Below, piece after piece: positions 8,732 through 18,016 of a stretch of DNA of 50,179 nt. The DNA is taken from contig WVWV01000146.1 of the NCBI GenBank assembly GCA_011773845.1, forward strand, positions 59,328-109,506, given 5' to 3'. The notes beneath the pieces are model-generated. The model was not told the DNA's origin, did not search any database, and saw only the letters and a list, made by a program, of their open reading frames with translations. Every line of letters begins with the position of its first letter. Positions within the stretch are counted from its first letter, which is position 1. The translations under genes were made by a program, and so were the position numbers. The DNA comes from Lysobacterales bacterium (lineage in GTDB: Bacteria; Pseudomonadota; Gammaproteobacteria; Xanthomonadales; SZUA-36).

Positions 8732-9931
8732 ATGAACGACGTGACCCAGGCCCTGGAGCTCATTACCCGGGGCACGGAGGAGATCATCAAGCTGGAGGAC
8801 CTCGAGGAACGCCTCGGCCTGGACCGGCCGTTGCGCGTCAAGGTCGGCTTCGACCCGACCGCGCCGGACCTGCACATCGGGCACACGGTAATCATCAACA
8901 AGATGCGGCAGTTCCAGGACCTCGGCCACCAGGTGATCTTCCTGATCGGCGACTTTACCGGATTGATCGGTGATCCGACCGGCAAGAACATCACCCGCAA
9001 GCCCCTGACCCGGGATGAGATCGACGCCAACGCCGAGACCTACGCCGAGCAGGTGTTCAAGATCCTGGACCCCGAGCGCACCGAGATCCGCTTCAACTCG
9101 GAATGGATCGAGGCCCTGGGCTCCGCCGGCATGATCCGCCTGGCCGCCAAGTACACGGTGGCACGCATGCTGGAGCGGGACGATTTCGAGCATCGCTTCA
9201 AGAGCGGCCAGCCGATCGCAATCCATGAGCTGCTGTACCCCCTGGCACAGGGTTACGATTCCGTGATGCTGGAAGCGGACGTGGAGATGGGCGGCACCGA
9301 CCAGAAGTTCAACCTGCTGGTGGGGCGGCACCTGCAACAGCATTTTGGCCAGGCTCCGCAGATCACCATCACCCTGCCTTTGCTCGAAGGTACCGATGGC
9401 GTCCAGAAAATGTCGAAATCGCTGGGCAACTACGTCGGCATCACCGAGCCCCCGGACGAGATGTTCGGCAAGCTGATGTCGATCTCCGACGAACTGATGT
9501 GGCGCTACTTCGAATTGCTGAGCTTCCGCCGCACCGCCGAGATCGAGGCGTTCAAGGCGGAGGTCGGGGGCGGCGCCAACCCGCGCGACATCAAGTTCCT
9601 GCTGTGCGAGGAACTCATCGAACGCTTCCACGACCGCGCCGCCGCGGTGCAGGCCCGCGAGACCTTCATCGCCCGCTTCCGCGAGGGCCAGATGCCCGAG
9701 GACATGCCCGAGCGGGCCCTGGTGACCGGCGGAGAAGGCATCGGCATCGCCAACGCGCTGAAACAGTGTGGCCTGGTGGCGAGCAACTCGGAAGCCTTCC
9801 GGCTGATCGACCAGGGCGGCGTGCGGATCGACGGCGCCAAGGTGGACGACCGGGCGCTGGTGCTGGAGCCGGGGTTCAGCGGTGTCCTGCAGGTCGGCAA
9901 ACGCAAGTTCTGCAAGGCCGATGTCGACTGA
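8732..9931 (+). CDS. tyrS: Tyrosyl-tRNA synthetase
   Basis: 399 aa, class I aminoacyl-tRNA synthetase of the long bacterial TyrRS type. The ATP signature HIGH is at residues 48-51 ([10 protein letters not shown]) and KMSKS at about 227-231 ([12 protein letters not shown]). The tyrosine pocket ([14 protein letters not shown]) and a C-terminal S4 RNA-binding domain ([20 protein letters not shown], about 335-395) are present. The ATG at 8732 is preferred to an upstream in-frame GTG because the family begins shortly before this point. The last 11 nt overlap the Nudix gene. Confidence 0.96.
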   Translation: MNDVTQALELITRGTEEIIKLEDLEERLGLDRPLRVKVGFDPTAPDLHIGHTVIINKMRQFQDLGHQVIFLIGDFTGLIGDPTGKNITRKPLTRDEIDANAETYAEQVFKILDPERTEIRFNSEWIEALGSAGMIRLAAKYTVARMLERDDFEHRFKSGQPIAIHELLYPLAQGYDSVMLEADVEMGGTDQKFNLLVGRHLQQHFGQAPQITITLPLLEGTDGVQKMSKSLGNYVGITEPPDEMFGKLMSISDELMWRYFELLSFRRTAEIEAFKAEVGGGANPRDIKFLLCEELIERFHDRAAAVQARETFIARFREGQMPEDMPERALVTGGEGIGIANALKQCGLVASNSEAFRLIDQGGVRIDGAKVDDRALVLEPGFSGVLQVGKRKFCKADVD

Positions 9932-10484
9932 GCCCCTGAACGGCGCCCAGGTGGAGGCCGGCGCACGACGCCTGGCGGATATCGACTGGAGTACCTGGCA
10001 GGCCCGGGACCCGGCCACCCTGGTATTCGTCATGCAGGATGATGAAATCCTCCTGATCCGCAAGAAGCGGGGCCTCGGCCCGGGCAAGATCAACGGCCCG
10101 GGCGGCAAGCTGGACCCCGGTGAAACCGCCATGGAATGCGCGGTGCGGGAGTGCCACGAAGAGCTGGGGATCGAGGTTCACGATCTGGAATGCATGGGCG
10201 AGCACCGTTTCCAGTTCACCGATGGCTACTCGATCCATTGCTGGGTGTTCCGCACCGACCGTTACGACGGGGAGGCGGTGGAGACGGCCGAGGCCGTGCC
10301 GCTGTGGACCCCGGTCGACCGGATTCCGTATGACGAAATGTGGGAAGACGACCGCATCTGGCTGCCGCTGGTGATCCGCGGGCAGCATTTCAGCGCCCGC
10401 TGGGTGTTCGAACACGAGCGCATGCTGGATTACGACCTGCAACTGGTGGACCGCGTCGCGCCGGGCGGCCGGCGGGAGGCCTGA
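9921..10484 (+). CDS. MTH1/NUDT1-like Nudix hydrolase (probable oxidised-purine dNTP pyrophosphatase)
   Basis: 187 aa from the ATG at 9921, overlapping tyrS by 11 nt. A perfect Nudix box runs G62 through I84 (G-x5-E68-x7-R76-E77-x2-E80-E81-x-G83-I84). By eye the rest follows human MTH1 unusually well: INGPGGK matches MTH1 WNGFGGK (N58 aligning with the base-contacting Asn33); [13 protein letters not shown] matches KDMWPDDSYWFPL (W141, D143, D144 aligning with Trp117, Asp119, Asp120); and MLDYDLQLV matches ILDYTLREV. A role in clearing 8-oxo-dGTP or 2-OH-dATP is therefore inferred. About 25 N-terminal residues are extra relative to MTH1. Confidence 0.8.
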   Translation: MSTEPLNGAQVEAGARRLADIDWSTWQARDPATLVFVMQDDEILLIRKKRGLGPGKINGPGGKLDPGETAMECAVRECHEELGIEVHDLECMGEHRFQFTDGYSIHCWVFRTDRYDGEAVETAEAVPLWTPVDRIPYDEMWEDDRIWLPLVIRGQHFSARWVFEHERMLDYDLQLVDRVAPGGRREA

Positions 10485-11702
<1,218 letters not shown>

Positions 11703-11741
11703 AACCGTGGTGGCGTCGGCGAGCCCCGACCGGGCCTGAGG

Positions 11742-12350
11742 ATGGAGCCACTGTTCGAGCTGGCCGCGTGGGTGATGCTCCACCCCTGGCCCGGCGCCGC
11801 CCTGTTCCTGCTGGTGTTCGCTGTGCTGATGGCCATCGGGGCGCCGGCCGGCAACGTCCTGCTGTTGCTGGCGGGCTTCCTGTTCGGCACGGTCACCGGT
11901 ACGCTGCTGGCGGTCGCCAGCCTGGTGCTGTCGGCCTGGGGCACGCATTTCCTGATCAATACCGCGCTCGGCCAGTGGTTGCAGCGGCGCTCCATCCAGG
12001 GACGCTGGTACGCGGCCAGCACCTTGCTGGCGCGCGGCCACTGGCCACTGCTGCTGCTGGTGCGGATGGTGCCGCTGGCGCCGTTTTTCCTGGTCAACGT
12101 GGCGCTGGTTCTCAGCGGGGTGCCGTTGCGGCTGTACCTGCTCACGACCGGGTTCGGGGTGGTGCCGCTGAGTTACCTGATCGGCCGTATCGGGGCCCAG
12201 TTCCAGCAACTCGATGAACTCAGCGCGGTGGCTTTTCGCGATGTGCTGCTGGCGCCCGGCTTCTACGGCCCGCTGGCGGGCATCGTGCTGCTGACGCTGC
12301 TCGGCTGGGCGATCCTGCGGCGCATGGGCACGCCGGCGGCGCGAGCCTGA
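11742..12350 (+). CDS. TVP38/TMEM64 (VTT/DedA-like) membrane protein
   Basis: 202 aa, hydrophobic, with the SNARE-associated/VTT core: GAPAGNVLLLLAGFLFGTVTG, a helix pair, and RMVPLAPFFLVNVALVLSGV, where the conserved R..P sits in a re-entrant loop. The family includes lipid scramblase/flippase-like proteins, which makes lipid or lipid-carrier movement across the inner membrane the best guess. It starts 39 nt after the dipeptidase. The last 88 nt overlap the 3' end of the convergent glycosyltransferase gene. Confidence 0.82.
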   Translation: MEPLFELAAWVMLHPWPGAALFLLVFAVLMAIGAPAGNVLLLLAGFLFGTVTGTLLAVASLVLSAWGTHFLINTALGQWLQRRSIQGRWYAASTLLARGHWPLLLLVRMVPLAPFFLVNVALVLSGVPLRLYLLTTGFGVVPLSYLIGRIGAQFQQLDELSAVAFRDVLLAPGFYGPLAGIVLLTLLGWAILRRMGTPAARA

Positions 12351-14017
12351 GCGGCCGGCGGCTCAGCCGGCCGGCCGCCGAGCCTGAACACCAGCGCATC
12401 CCCGGTCGCGCGCCACGGGGCGCCGAAACGCTCGCGCACCGCCCGCTCGCAGGTGGCGTAATCCATCTCCACCTGGCGCGCCGGCGGCGGCGCCAGGCCC
12501 TGGCGGCGCAGCACCAGGTAATCGGCGCTGCGGGTGCCATCGAGCAGCTCCGCGAGCGTCACGAAGTTGCGGAAGCCCATGCCCTGCTGGTCGGCCCGCA
12601 ACTCACCGTACAGCGGCCCGGCGCACACGCCGTTCACGAAGCCCACCTGCACGCGCTGGCCGTGCGCGGCCTGCTGCAGATGCAGCGGGTTGTAGAAGGA
12701 TTCCAGCCACCAGGGCGCCTCCACGATCACCGCGTCACCGGCCGGGTGCAGAGCGGCGATTTCGGTGTAGAACGCCTCGGTGCGGTACCACCCGTCGACA
12801 TATTCGCGCAGCGCGTTGCGGGCCGGATCGTAGTGGAACTGGTAGTACTGGTGCTGGACGAACTGCCCGTGCCGCCACGGCCAGTCGGGCAGCGGGCCGA
12901 CCGCGACCAGCACGGCGACGAACAGCAACGACCAGGCGGCGTGGCCGCGGGTGCTGCGGCGCGCCAGCAGGGCGGCCGCCTGCGCCAGGCCAATGGCGAC
13001 CGTGGCCAGGAACAGCGGCAGCAGGCCCACCAGGTAGCGCAGGAACACCGGCCCGTGCTTGACCCACGCGGCGCCGCTCAGGCTCACCGCGGCGCCGGCC
13101 AGCAGGGCCGTGACGGCGAGGTAGACGGCGAAACCCGGGTCGCGCCGGTACAGTCCATGCAGGCCCCACAGCGCCACCAGGCCCAGCGCCGCATAGGCCG
13201 CGACGTGGCCCGAGCCGGCTGCCAGCGACAGCACCCAGCCCAGCGTGCCCCCGGAGACCTCGTGCTGCGCGGCCTTGCCGGCGAACGAGGCGAAATCGGT
13301 GGCCAGTGGCGGGCCCAGGAGGGCCGCCAACAGTGCCACGGTCGCCAGCCCCACGGCGGCCAGGCGTGTCAGTGGACGCCAGCCGCCGCCGCTGATGCCG
13401 GTGCGCAGGGCCTGCAGGCCGAGCCACGCGAAGGGCGCGGCGGCCACGGCCAGCGCGGCGGGGTTGAGCCAGGCCGAGAGCGCCGCACAGCCCGCCCAGC
13501 CGGCGGCCAGCCCGGGGCGCCCGGCCTGCCACCAGCGCCAGGCCAGCACCACGGCGGCGCAGCCCAGCAGCGCCAGCAGCGCATAGGGGCGGGCGAAGCG
13601 GCTGTAGTAGACCAGGAACGGCGACACCGCGATGAGCGCGGCCAGCAGCAGGCGTTCGCGGCGGTCCAGCCACGTCCGCAGCAGGTGCGGCACCAGCACG
13701 ATGGCGGCGGCCCCGGCGGCCAGCATGGGCCAGCGCAACAGCAATTCGCTGAGCCCGAACCAGCGCTGCTGCCACTCGTACAGCAGCGCCAGCGGAATGC
13801 TGATGTCGGCGGTGCCGAAATGGGTGAGGATCCAGCCGGCATCGAAATACTGCACCGCGTTGAGGGCGTGCCACTCGTCGTCGATGACCACCTGGTCGCG
13901 GATGCGCCACAGCCGCAGGGCGCAGCCGCCCAGCAGGATGAGCGTCAGCAGGCCACGATAGGCGCCCGTGGAGGGCTGTGGGGGCGCGCCCGCGTAGGCC
14001 TCAGGGACGGGCGTCAT
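12263..14017 (-). CDS. GT39-like membrane glycosyltransferase (ArnT/PMT superfamily)
   Basis: 584 aa with about 10-12 transmembrane helices. The first periplasmic loop carries the catalytic-type acidic motif (RDQVVIDDEWHALNAVQYFD), as in GT-C lipid-linked-sugar transferases, followed by a C-terminal soluble domain (about 390-550). It would transfer a sugar from a polyprenyl-phosphate donor to lipid A, glycan or protein in the periplasm. Its start overlaps the upstream GT2 gene by 17 nt, and that GT2 probably makes the donor. The last ~30 residues are translated antisense to the VTT gene and look unconserved (Ala/Arg/Pro-rich). Confidence 0.78.
   Translation of the reverse strand: MTPVPEAYAGAPPQPSTGAYRGLLTLILLGGCALRLWRIRDQVVIDDEWHALNAVQYFDAGWILTHFGTADISIPLALLYEWQQRWFGLSELLLRWPMLAAGAAAIVLVPHLLRTWLDRRERLLLAALIAVSPFLVYYSRFARPYALLALLGCAAVVLAWRWWQAGRPGLAAGWAGCAALSAWLNPAALAVAAAPFAWLGLQALRTGISGGGWRPLTRLAAVGLATVALLAALLGPPLATDFASFAGKAAQHEVSGGTLGWVLSLAAGSGHVAAYAALGLVALWGLHGLYRRDPGFAVYLAVTALLAGAAVSLSGAAWVKHGPVFLRYLVGLLPLFLATVAIGLAQAAALLARRSTRGHAAWSLLFVAVLVAVGPLPDWPWRHGQFVQHQYYQFHYDPARNALREYVDGWYRTEAFYTEIAALHPAGDAVIVEAPWWLESFYNPLHLQQAAHGQRVQVGFVNGVCAGPLYGELRADQQGMGFRNFVTLAELLDGTRSADYLVLRRQGLAPPPARQVEMDYATCERAVRERFGAPWRATGDALVFRLGGRPAEPPAAQARAAGVPMRRRIAQPSSVSSTMPASGP
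12352..12373 (+). terminator. GC-rich hairpin after the VTT gene
   Basis: Perfect 8-bp stem (CGGCCGGC / GCCGGCCG, 6-nt loop) starting 2 nt after the VTT stop codon. There is no T-run, so termination is unproven. It also lies inside the antisense glycosyltransferase gene. Confidence 0.35.
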
Positions 14018-14750
14018 AACGCTTGACGTGCAGCCATCCCAGGCGATGCAGGGCGTGCTGCAGGCTCACCCGCAACACGCCGAGGCCATAGCGGATGCTG
14101 GGCAGCAGGCCGATCGACGAGGCCTCGGGAAAATAGCGCGTGGGGCAGGTGATCTCGGCGATCTCGTAGCCGGCCATGAAGATCTGCGAGACGGCCTCGT
14201 TGTCGAACACGAAGCCGTCGGAGTTGGCGTGGTAGTCGATGGCGCGCAGCACGTCCGCTGCGTAGGCGCGGTAACCCGTGTGGTATTCGGACAGCTTCTG
14301 GCCCAGCAGCAGGTTCTGCACCAGTGTCAGCACGCGGTTGGCGAGGTACTTGTAGCGCGGCATCCCGCCCTGCCGCGCGCCCTTGCCGAGGATGCGGGAG
14401 CCGAACACCACCGGGTAAGCGCCGCTGGCGATCAGGGACGCCATGGGGGTCATCAGGCGGGGGTCGTACTGGTAATCGGGGTGCAGCATCACGATGATGT
14501 CGGCCCCGAGCTCCAGCGCCGCGTCGTAGCAGGTTTTCTGGTTGGCGCCGTAACCGCGGTTGCGGGGATGCCTGATCACCTGCCGGATGCCGAGTTGGCG
14601 CGCCACCGCCACGGTGTCGTCGCTGCTGTCGTCATCCACCAGGATCACCTCGTCGACGACCGCGAAGGGGATGTCGGCCCAGGTGCGTTCCAGTGTCTGC
14701 GCGGCATTGTAGGCCGGCAGCACGGCCACGACTTTCTTGCCGTCGATCAT
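14001..14750 (-). CDS. GT2 glycosyltransferase (polyprenyl-phosphate sugar synthase type)
   Basis: 249 aa, soluble GT-A fold. Motifs are the N-terminal VVAVLPAYNAAQTLERT, the nucleotide-binding DEVILVDDDSSDDT, RNRGYGANQKTCYDAALELG, and the metal/donor region IIVMLHPDYQYDPRL. This resembles dolichyl-phosphate-mannose synthase-like enzymes that load a sugar on undecaprenyl phosphate. It has no C-terminal membrane helices, unlike ArnC/GtrB. It overlaps the GT39-like gene by 17 nt, so the pair probably forms a donor-synthase/transferase unit. The sugar is unknown. Confidence 0.85.
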   Translation of the reverse strand: MIDGKKVVAVLPAYNAAQTLERTWADIPFAVVDEVILVDDDSSDDTVAVARQLGIRQVIRHPRNRGYGANQKTCYDAALELGADIIVMLHPDYQYDPRLMTPMASLIASGAYPVVFGSRILGKGARQGGMPRYKYLANRVLTLVQNLLLGQKLSEYHTGYRAYAADVLRAIDYHANSDGFVFDNEAVSQIFMAGYEIAEITCPTRYFPEASSIGLLPSIRYGLGVLRVSLQHALHRLGWLHVKRYDARP

Positions 14751-14850
14751 GGGGACCTAGCCTAGCGGAAACGGGGTTGGGTGAGTAGTCAGCCGCGAGC
14801 CTGCCACGGCCCGGAGCGCACGGGCCGCCCAGCGGACCCCGGCAAGTGCC

Positions 14851-14856
14851 TATAAT
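14851..14856 (+). promoter_or_regulatory. Consensus -10 box of the TauE/SafE gene
   Basis: A perfect TATAAT in GC-rich DNA. The start predicted 7 nt downstream (about 14863) falls after the first ATG (14859) and 2 nt before the second (14865), so initiation at 14865 on a nearly leaderless message is favoured. No -35 match is seen. Confidence 0.45.
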
Positions 14857-14864
14857 CCATGGCC

Positions 14865-15656
14865 ATGAGCACCCACCTCGCCGTCGCCCTCACCGCCCTG
14901 CTGGCCGCCGGGCTCACGCTGTACTCTGGCTTCGGGCTGGGCACGCTGTTGCTGCCGGTATTCGCGCTGTTCTTCCCGGTGGAGGTGGCGGTGGCCGCCA
15001 CCGCGGTGGTGCACGGCGCCAACAACGTGTTCAAGGTGGCGCTGGTGGGCCGCTACGCGGATTCCACGGTGGTGCTGCGCTTCGGTGTCACGGCCATCGT
15101 GTTCGCATCCCTCGGCGCCGCCCTGCTGGGGGCGCTGGCGGGGCTGCAGGCCCGGCTGGAATGGTCGGCAGGCGCGCTCTCGGGCGCCACCACGCCGCTG
15201 AAGCTGCTGATGGGCAGCCTGATGCTGTTCTTCGCCCTGTTCGAGTTGCTGCCGCGTTTCCGGCAGATCGAGTTCGAGCGCAGGTACCTGCCGCTGGGCG
15301 GCGCGCTGTCCGGCTTCTTCGGCGGGCTGTCCGGCCACCAGGGCGCGCTGCGCGCGGCCTTTCTGGTCAAGGCCGGCCTGGGCACCGAGGCCTTCGTCGG
15401 CACCAGCGCGGTGATCGGCCTGCTGGTGGACGGCGTGCGCATTGCGACCTACGCCGGCATCATCCTGTGGGCCGGCGGGCGCTTCGAACTCACGGCCGGT
15501 TCGGCGCCGCTGATCGCAACCGGCATCCTGGCGGCGTTCACGGGGGTACTCATCGGCAGGCGCTGGCTGCACACGGTGCGGATGCGCTGGGTGCAGGCGC
15601 TGACGGGGACGATGCTGCTGGTGATCGCGGGGTTGCTGGGGACCGGGGTGATTTAA
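14865..15656 (+). CDS. TauE/SafE-family membrane permease
   Basis: 263 aa from the ATG at 14865; an ATG at 14859 would add two residues but lies upstream of the predicted transcription start. About 8 transmembrane helices. The family repeat is visible (LTLYSGFGLGTLLLPVFALF, AVVHGANNVFKVALV, and GGALSGFFGGLSGHQGALR in the second half with TSAVIGLLVDGVRIATY). Members export sulfite, sulfoacetate or related organosulfur anions; the substrate here is unknown. It is divergent from the glycosyltransferase pair and stands alone. Confidence 0.83.
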   Translation: MSTHLAVALTALLAAGLTLYSGFGLGTLLLPVFALFFPVEVAVAATAVVHGANNVFKVALVGRYADSTVVLRFGVTAIVFASLGAALLGALAGLQARLEWSAGALSGATTPLKLLMGSLMLFFALFELLPRFRQIEFERRYLPLGGALSGFFGGLSGHQGALRAAFLVKAGLGTEAFVGTSAVIGLLVDGVRIATYAGIILWAGGRFELTAGSAPLIATGILAAFTGVLIGRRWLHTVRMRWVQALTGTMLLVIAGLLGTGVI

Positions 15657-15675
15657 GGCGAGCTGGCCCCGAATC

Positions 15676-15873
15676 TCATTTGCCCAGGATGTGGCCCGAC
15701 ACCGGCACCTCCAGCACGGAAAATTCCTCGTCGTTGGTCTCGATGCGAACCGTGCCCTCGATGGGCCCGGGGCCGACCTTGTCGGGCAACAGCGTGAGGG
15801 TCATCTGGTAACGGTCGGCGGCAGCAGGGCGTCGCCACGAGGCCCGTTCGCAGAGAAGGGTATACGTTAACCA
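15676..15873 (-). pseudogene. Remnant of a DUF1573-like (Ig-fold) protein, C-terminal 65 codons
   Basis: A minus-strand frame open from a TGA at 15874-15876 to a TGA at 15676-15678 reads ...RYQMTLTLLPDKVGPG, then PIEGTVRIETNDEEFSVLEV, then PVSGHILGK. This looks like the terminal beta-sandwich of DUF1573-type periplasmic proteins (the ETND...L.VPVSG ending). There is no ribosome site and no room for the rest of the domain before the DUF3501 terminator. It is read as a decayed fragment; a short gene from the ATG at 15804 is less likely. Confidence 0.5.
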
Positions 15874-15887
15874 TCACGAGCGGGCGT

Positions 15888-15911
15888 CCGGGCGGCGGAG
15901 TCGCCGCCCGG
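15888..15911 (-). terminator. Hairpin downstream of the DUF3501 gene
   Basis: Perfect 10-bp stem (CCGGGCGGCG / CGCCGCCCGG) with a 4-nt loop, 23 nt after the DUF3501 stop. It lacks a T-run, so it is either a weak terminator or an RNA-stabilising 3' end. Confidence 0.5.
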
Positions 15912-15934
15912 CCCACCGGTCGCGGGTCCGCGAA

Positions 15935-16525
15935 TCAGCCGAGGTCCTGCAGCAGCGCGGCGCGGGTCTCTGCCGGCACCTCCATCTGGTGGCGGTAGAG
16001 GTCGTGGTTGACGCCCATCGTCAACGCGGCACCGTCGCGCAGGGCGGCGATCATGGGCGCGGTGAGCTCGAAGCGCATGAAGTGCACGGCGGAGGTCTTC
16101 TCCTCGTTGCTGCGCTCGAGGTCTTCGTTGGCAATCGCGTACACCCGCTCGAAGCCATCCACGTGCACCCATACCAGGTCCTCGATGCCGCGCAGCAGGG
16201 CCAGCTGGCGCTTGCGTTCCGCGACGTCCTGGTATTCCAGCATGGCGGTGCACTTGAGGTTGCTGCCGTCGGGGATCAGCGGGTTGTAGGCCTCGAGCTC
16301 CTCCTCGATGCCATCGGCCTCGAAGATGCGCTCGATGCGGAGCATTTCCTGGACCTGGTACTGGATGGTCAGGCGGTCCTCGAAATACAGATTCAGATGG
16401 GGCCCGATGGCGACCCGGCGCGGGCGCTTGTGCGTGAGCACCTGCTGGCGGAATGCCGGGCGCTCGGCGGCGTACTGCTCCAGGCTCATCAGGTCGGTGC
16501 GGGTCAGTGGTTCCATGTTCATCAT
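15935..16525 (-). CDS. DUF3501 family protein
   Basis: 196 aa, soluble, acidic. The sequence (LTRTDLMSLEQYAAERPAFR, then HLNLYFEDRLTIQYQVQEML and NPLIPDGSNLKCTAMLEY) matches the DUF3501 family. No catalytic motif is recognisable, and cysteine is limited to the CTAM residue. Family members usually sit beside a rubrerythrin and a heterodisulfide-reductase-like Fe-S protein, as here; its role is not known. It follows the Fe-S gene by 49 nt. Three ATGs cluster at 16516-16525; the first is used here. Confidence 0.85.
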   Translation of the reverse strand: MMNMEPLTRTDLMSLEQYAAERPAFRQQVLTHKRPRRVAIGPHLNLYFEDRLTIQYQVQEMLRIERIFEADGIEEELEAYNPLIPDGSNLKCTAMLEYQDVAERKRQLALLRGIEDLVWVHVDGFERVYAIANEDLERSNEEKTSAVHFMRFELTAPMIAALRDGAALTMGVNHDLYRHQMEVPAETRAALLQDLG

Positions 16526-16574
16526 TTCCGTGTCATTTCCGTGCAGGGGTTGAAAGAAATCAGCGGCGCTCGCT

Positions 16575-17921
16575 TCACAGGCCGTAAGCCTTGCGCAGCA
16601 AGCTCAGCGGGCTGGTCTCGCCGTGCCTGAGCTCGAGCCCGTCGGCGATCTGGGAGGCCGCCATGGGGCAATCCGAGACGAGGTAGTCGGCTTCCATTTT
16701 CTTCACGCGGTTCACCACCGGGCGCGCGATTTTGCGCGATTTGGCAAAGGTGCCGGTGCGCACCCCGTAGGTGCCGTCGTGTCCCGAGCAGCGCTCGATC
16801 ACTTGGATCTCGGTGCCCGGCACCAGCGCCAGCACGTCCCGGGTCTTGGGCCCGATGTTCTGCACCCGCTGGTGGCAGGGCACATGCCAGGCCACGGTCC
16901 CCAGCGGGGTGCTGAATCCGGTGTTCAGCAGCCCGGCCTTGTGGCGGTGCACCAGGTATTCGAACGGGTCGAAGATGTTCTGCTTGACCTTCAGCACGTC
17001 CGCGTCGTCCGGGAACATCAGCGGCAGTTCCTGCTTGAACATCAGCACGCACGACGGGATCGGCGCCACGATGTCCCAGCCCGCGTCGATCAGCTCCACC
17101 AGCTGCGGGATGTTGCGCTGCCGGTATTTATCGACCGTCTCCAGGTCGCCCTGCTCGAGCTTGGGCATGCCGCAGCAGGCTTCCCGGGCCGCCAGCGTGA
17201 CCGGGATGTCGTTGTGCTCGAACACGCGGATCAGATCCTGGCCGATCTCGGGTGTGTTCACGTTGCAATAGCAGGTGGTGAACAGGGCCGCCCGGCCACG
17301 GGTCGGGCCGGCGGCAACGGGGCTCACGGCCTTGGGCGCGCGGCCCTTGTCGCGCCGGCGGAGCGTGTCGGTGTGGAACGCCGGCAGCTTCGCGTCGCGA
17401 TGGATGTCGAGGGTCTTTTCCATCACCCGCCGCATCCCGGGGCTGCGGTTGGCGGCGTTCAGCGCCTGGCTGACCACGGGGATGCTGCCGAGCTTGCCGG
17501 TGAGCCCGGTGTTGCTCATCAGGCGGTGGCTGATCTTGCGCTCGCCCTTGCGGAACTGGACGGCCTTGGCCTGCAGCATCAGGTGGGGGAAGTCCACGGC
17601 CCATTCGTGCGGCGGCACGTAGGGGCACTTGGTCTGGTAACAGAGATCGCACAGGTAGCATTCGTCGACCACCTTCCAGTAGTCGTCCCTGGCGACGCCG
17701 TCCATCTCGAAAGTGGGCGACTCGTCCACCAGGTCGAACAGGGTGGGGAAGGCGTCGCACAGTGACACGCAGCGGCGGCAGCCGTGGCAGATGTCGTAGA
17801 CCCGCTCGAGTTCTTCCATCAACGGCGCTTCATCGTAGAAGGCCGGGTCCTGCCAGTTGAGCGGGTGACGGGTCGGCGCCTCGAGGCTGCCTTCGCGCGG
17901 GGGCTGGTTGAATTCGCTCAT
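16575..17921 (-). CDS. Heterodisulfide-reductase-like Fe-S oxidoreductase (GlpC/HdrB-type CCG domains)
   Basis: 448 aa from the ATG at 17921. Two [4Fe-4S] ferredoxin motifs come first: C45/C48/C51/C55 ([14 protein letters not shown]) and C88/C91/C94/C99 ([14 protein letters not shown]). Two cysteine-rich CCG-type modules follow: C217, C249-C250, C291 and then C349, C378, C418. In the second, the usual CCG reads CSG ([12 protein letters not shown]), so one cluster or substrate cysteine is replaced by Ser. No transmembrane helix or flavin motif is seen; electrons probably pass to or from a partner, plausibly rubrerythrin. It lies between rubrerythrin and DUF3501. An in-frame start at 18020 would run into the rubrerythrin gene. 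Confidence 0.88.
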   Translation of the reverse strand: MSEFNQPPREGSLEAPTRHPLNWQDPAFYDEAPLMEELERVYDICHGCRRCVSLCDAFPTLFDLVDESPTFEMDGVARDDYWKVVDECYLCDLCYQTKCPYVPPHEWAVDFPHLMLQAKAVQFRKGERKISHRLMSNTGLTGKLGSIPVVSQALNAANRSPGMRRVMEKTLDIHRDAKLPAFHTDTLRRRDKGRAPKAVSPVAAGPTRGRAALFTTCYCNVNTPEIGQDLIRVFEHNDIPVTLAAREACCGMPKLEQGDLETVDKYRQRNIPQLVELIDAGWDIVAPIPSCVLMFKQELPLMFPDDADVLKVKQNIFDPFEYLVHRHKAGLLNTGFSTPLGTVAWHVPCHQRVQNIGPKTRDVLALVPGTEIQVIERCSGHDGTYGVRTGTFAKSRKIARPVVNRVKKMEADYLVSDCPMAASQIADGLELRHGETSPLSLLRKAYGL

Positions 17922-17965
17922 GGTGTCGGTTCGCTGATGTGGGTCAGGTTGGCCCGTTGGATTCG

Positions 17966-17991
17966 AAAAGGGGCGCCGTGGCGCCCCTTTT
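17966..17991 (-). terminator. Intrinsic terminator between the rubrerythrin and Fe-S genes
   Basis: Perfect 12-bp inverted repeat (AAAAGGGGCGCC / GGCGCCCCTTTT) around a 2-nt centre, ending in TTTT when read on the minus strand. It lies 25 nt after the rubrerythrin stop and 45 nt before the Fe-S start. It should set rubrerythrin expression above that of the two downstream genes by partial termination, or protect the rubrerythrin mRNA 3' end. Confidence 0.8.
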
Positions 17992-18016
17992 GCTCTGCCC
18001 GGGGGCCAGGCTCGCC

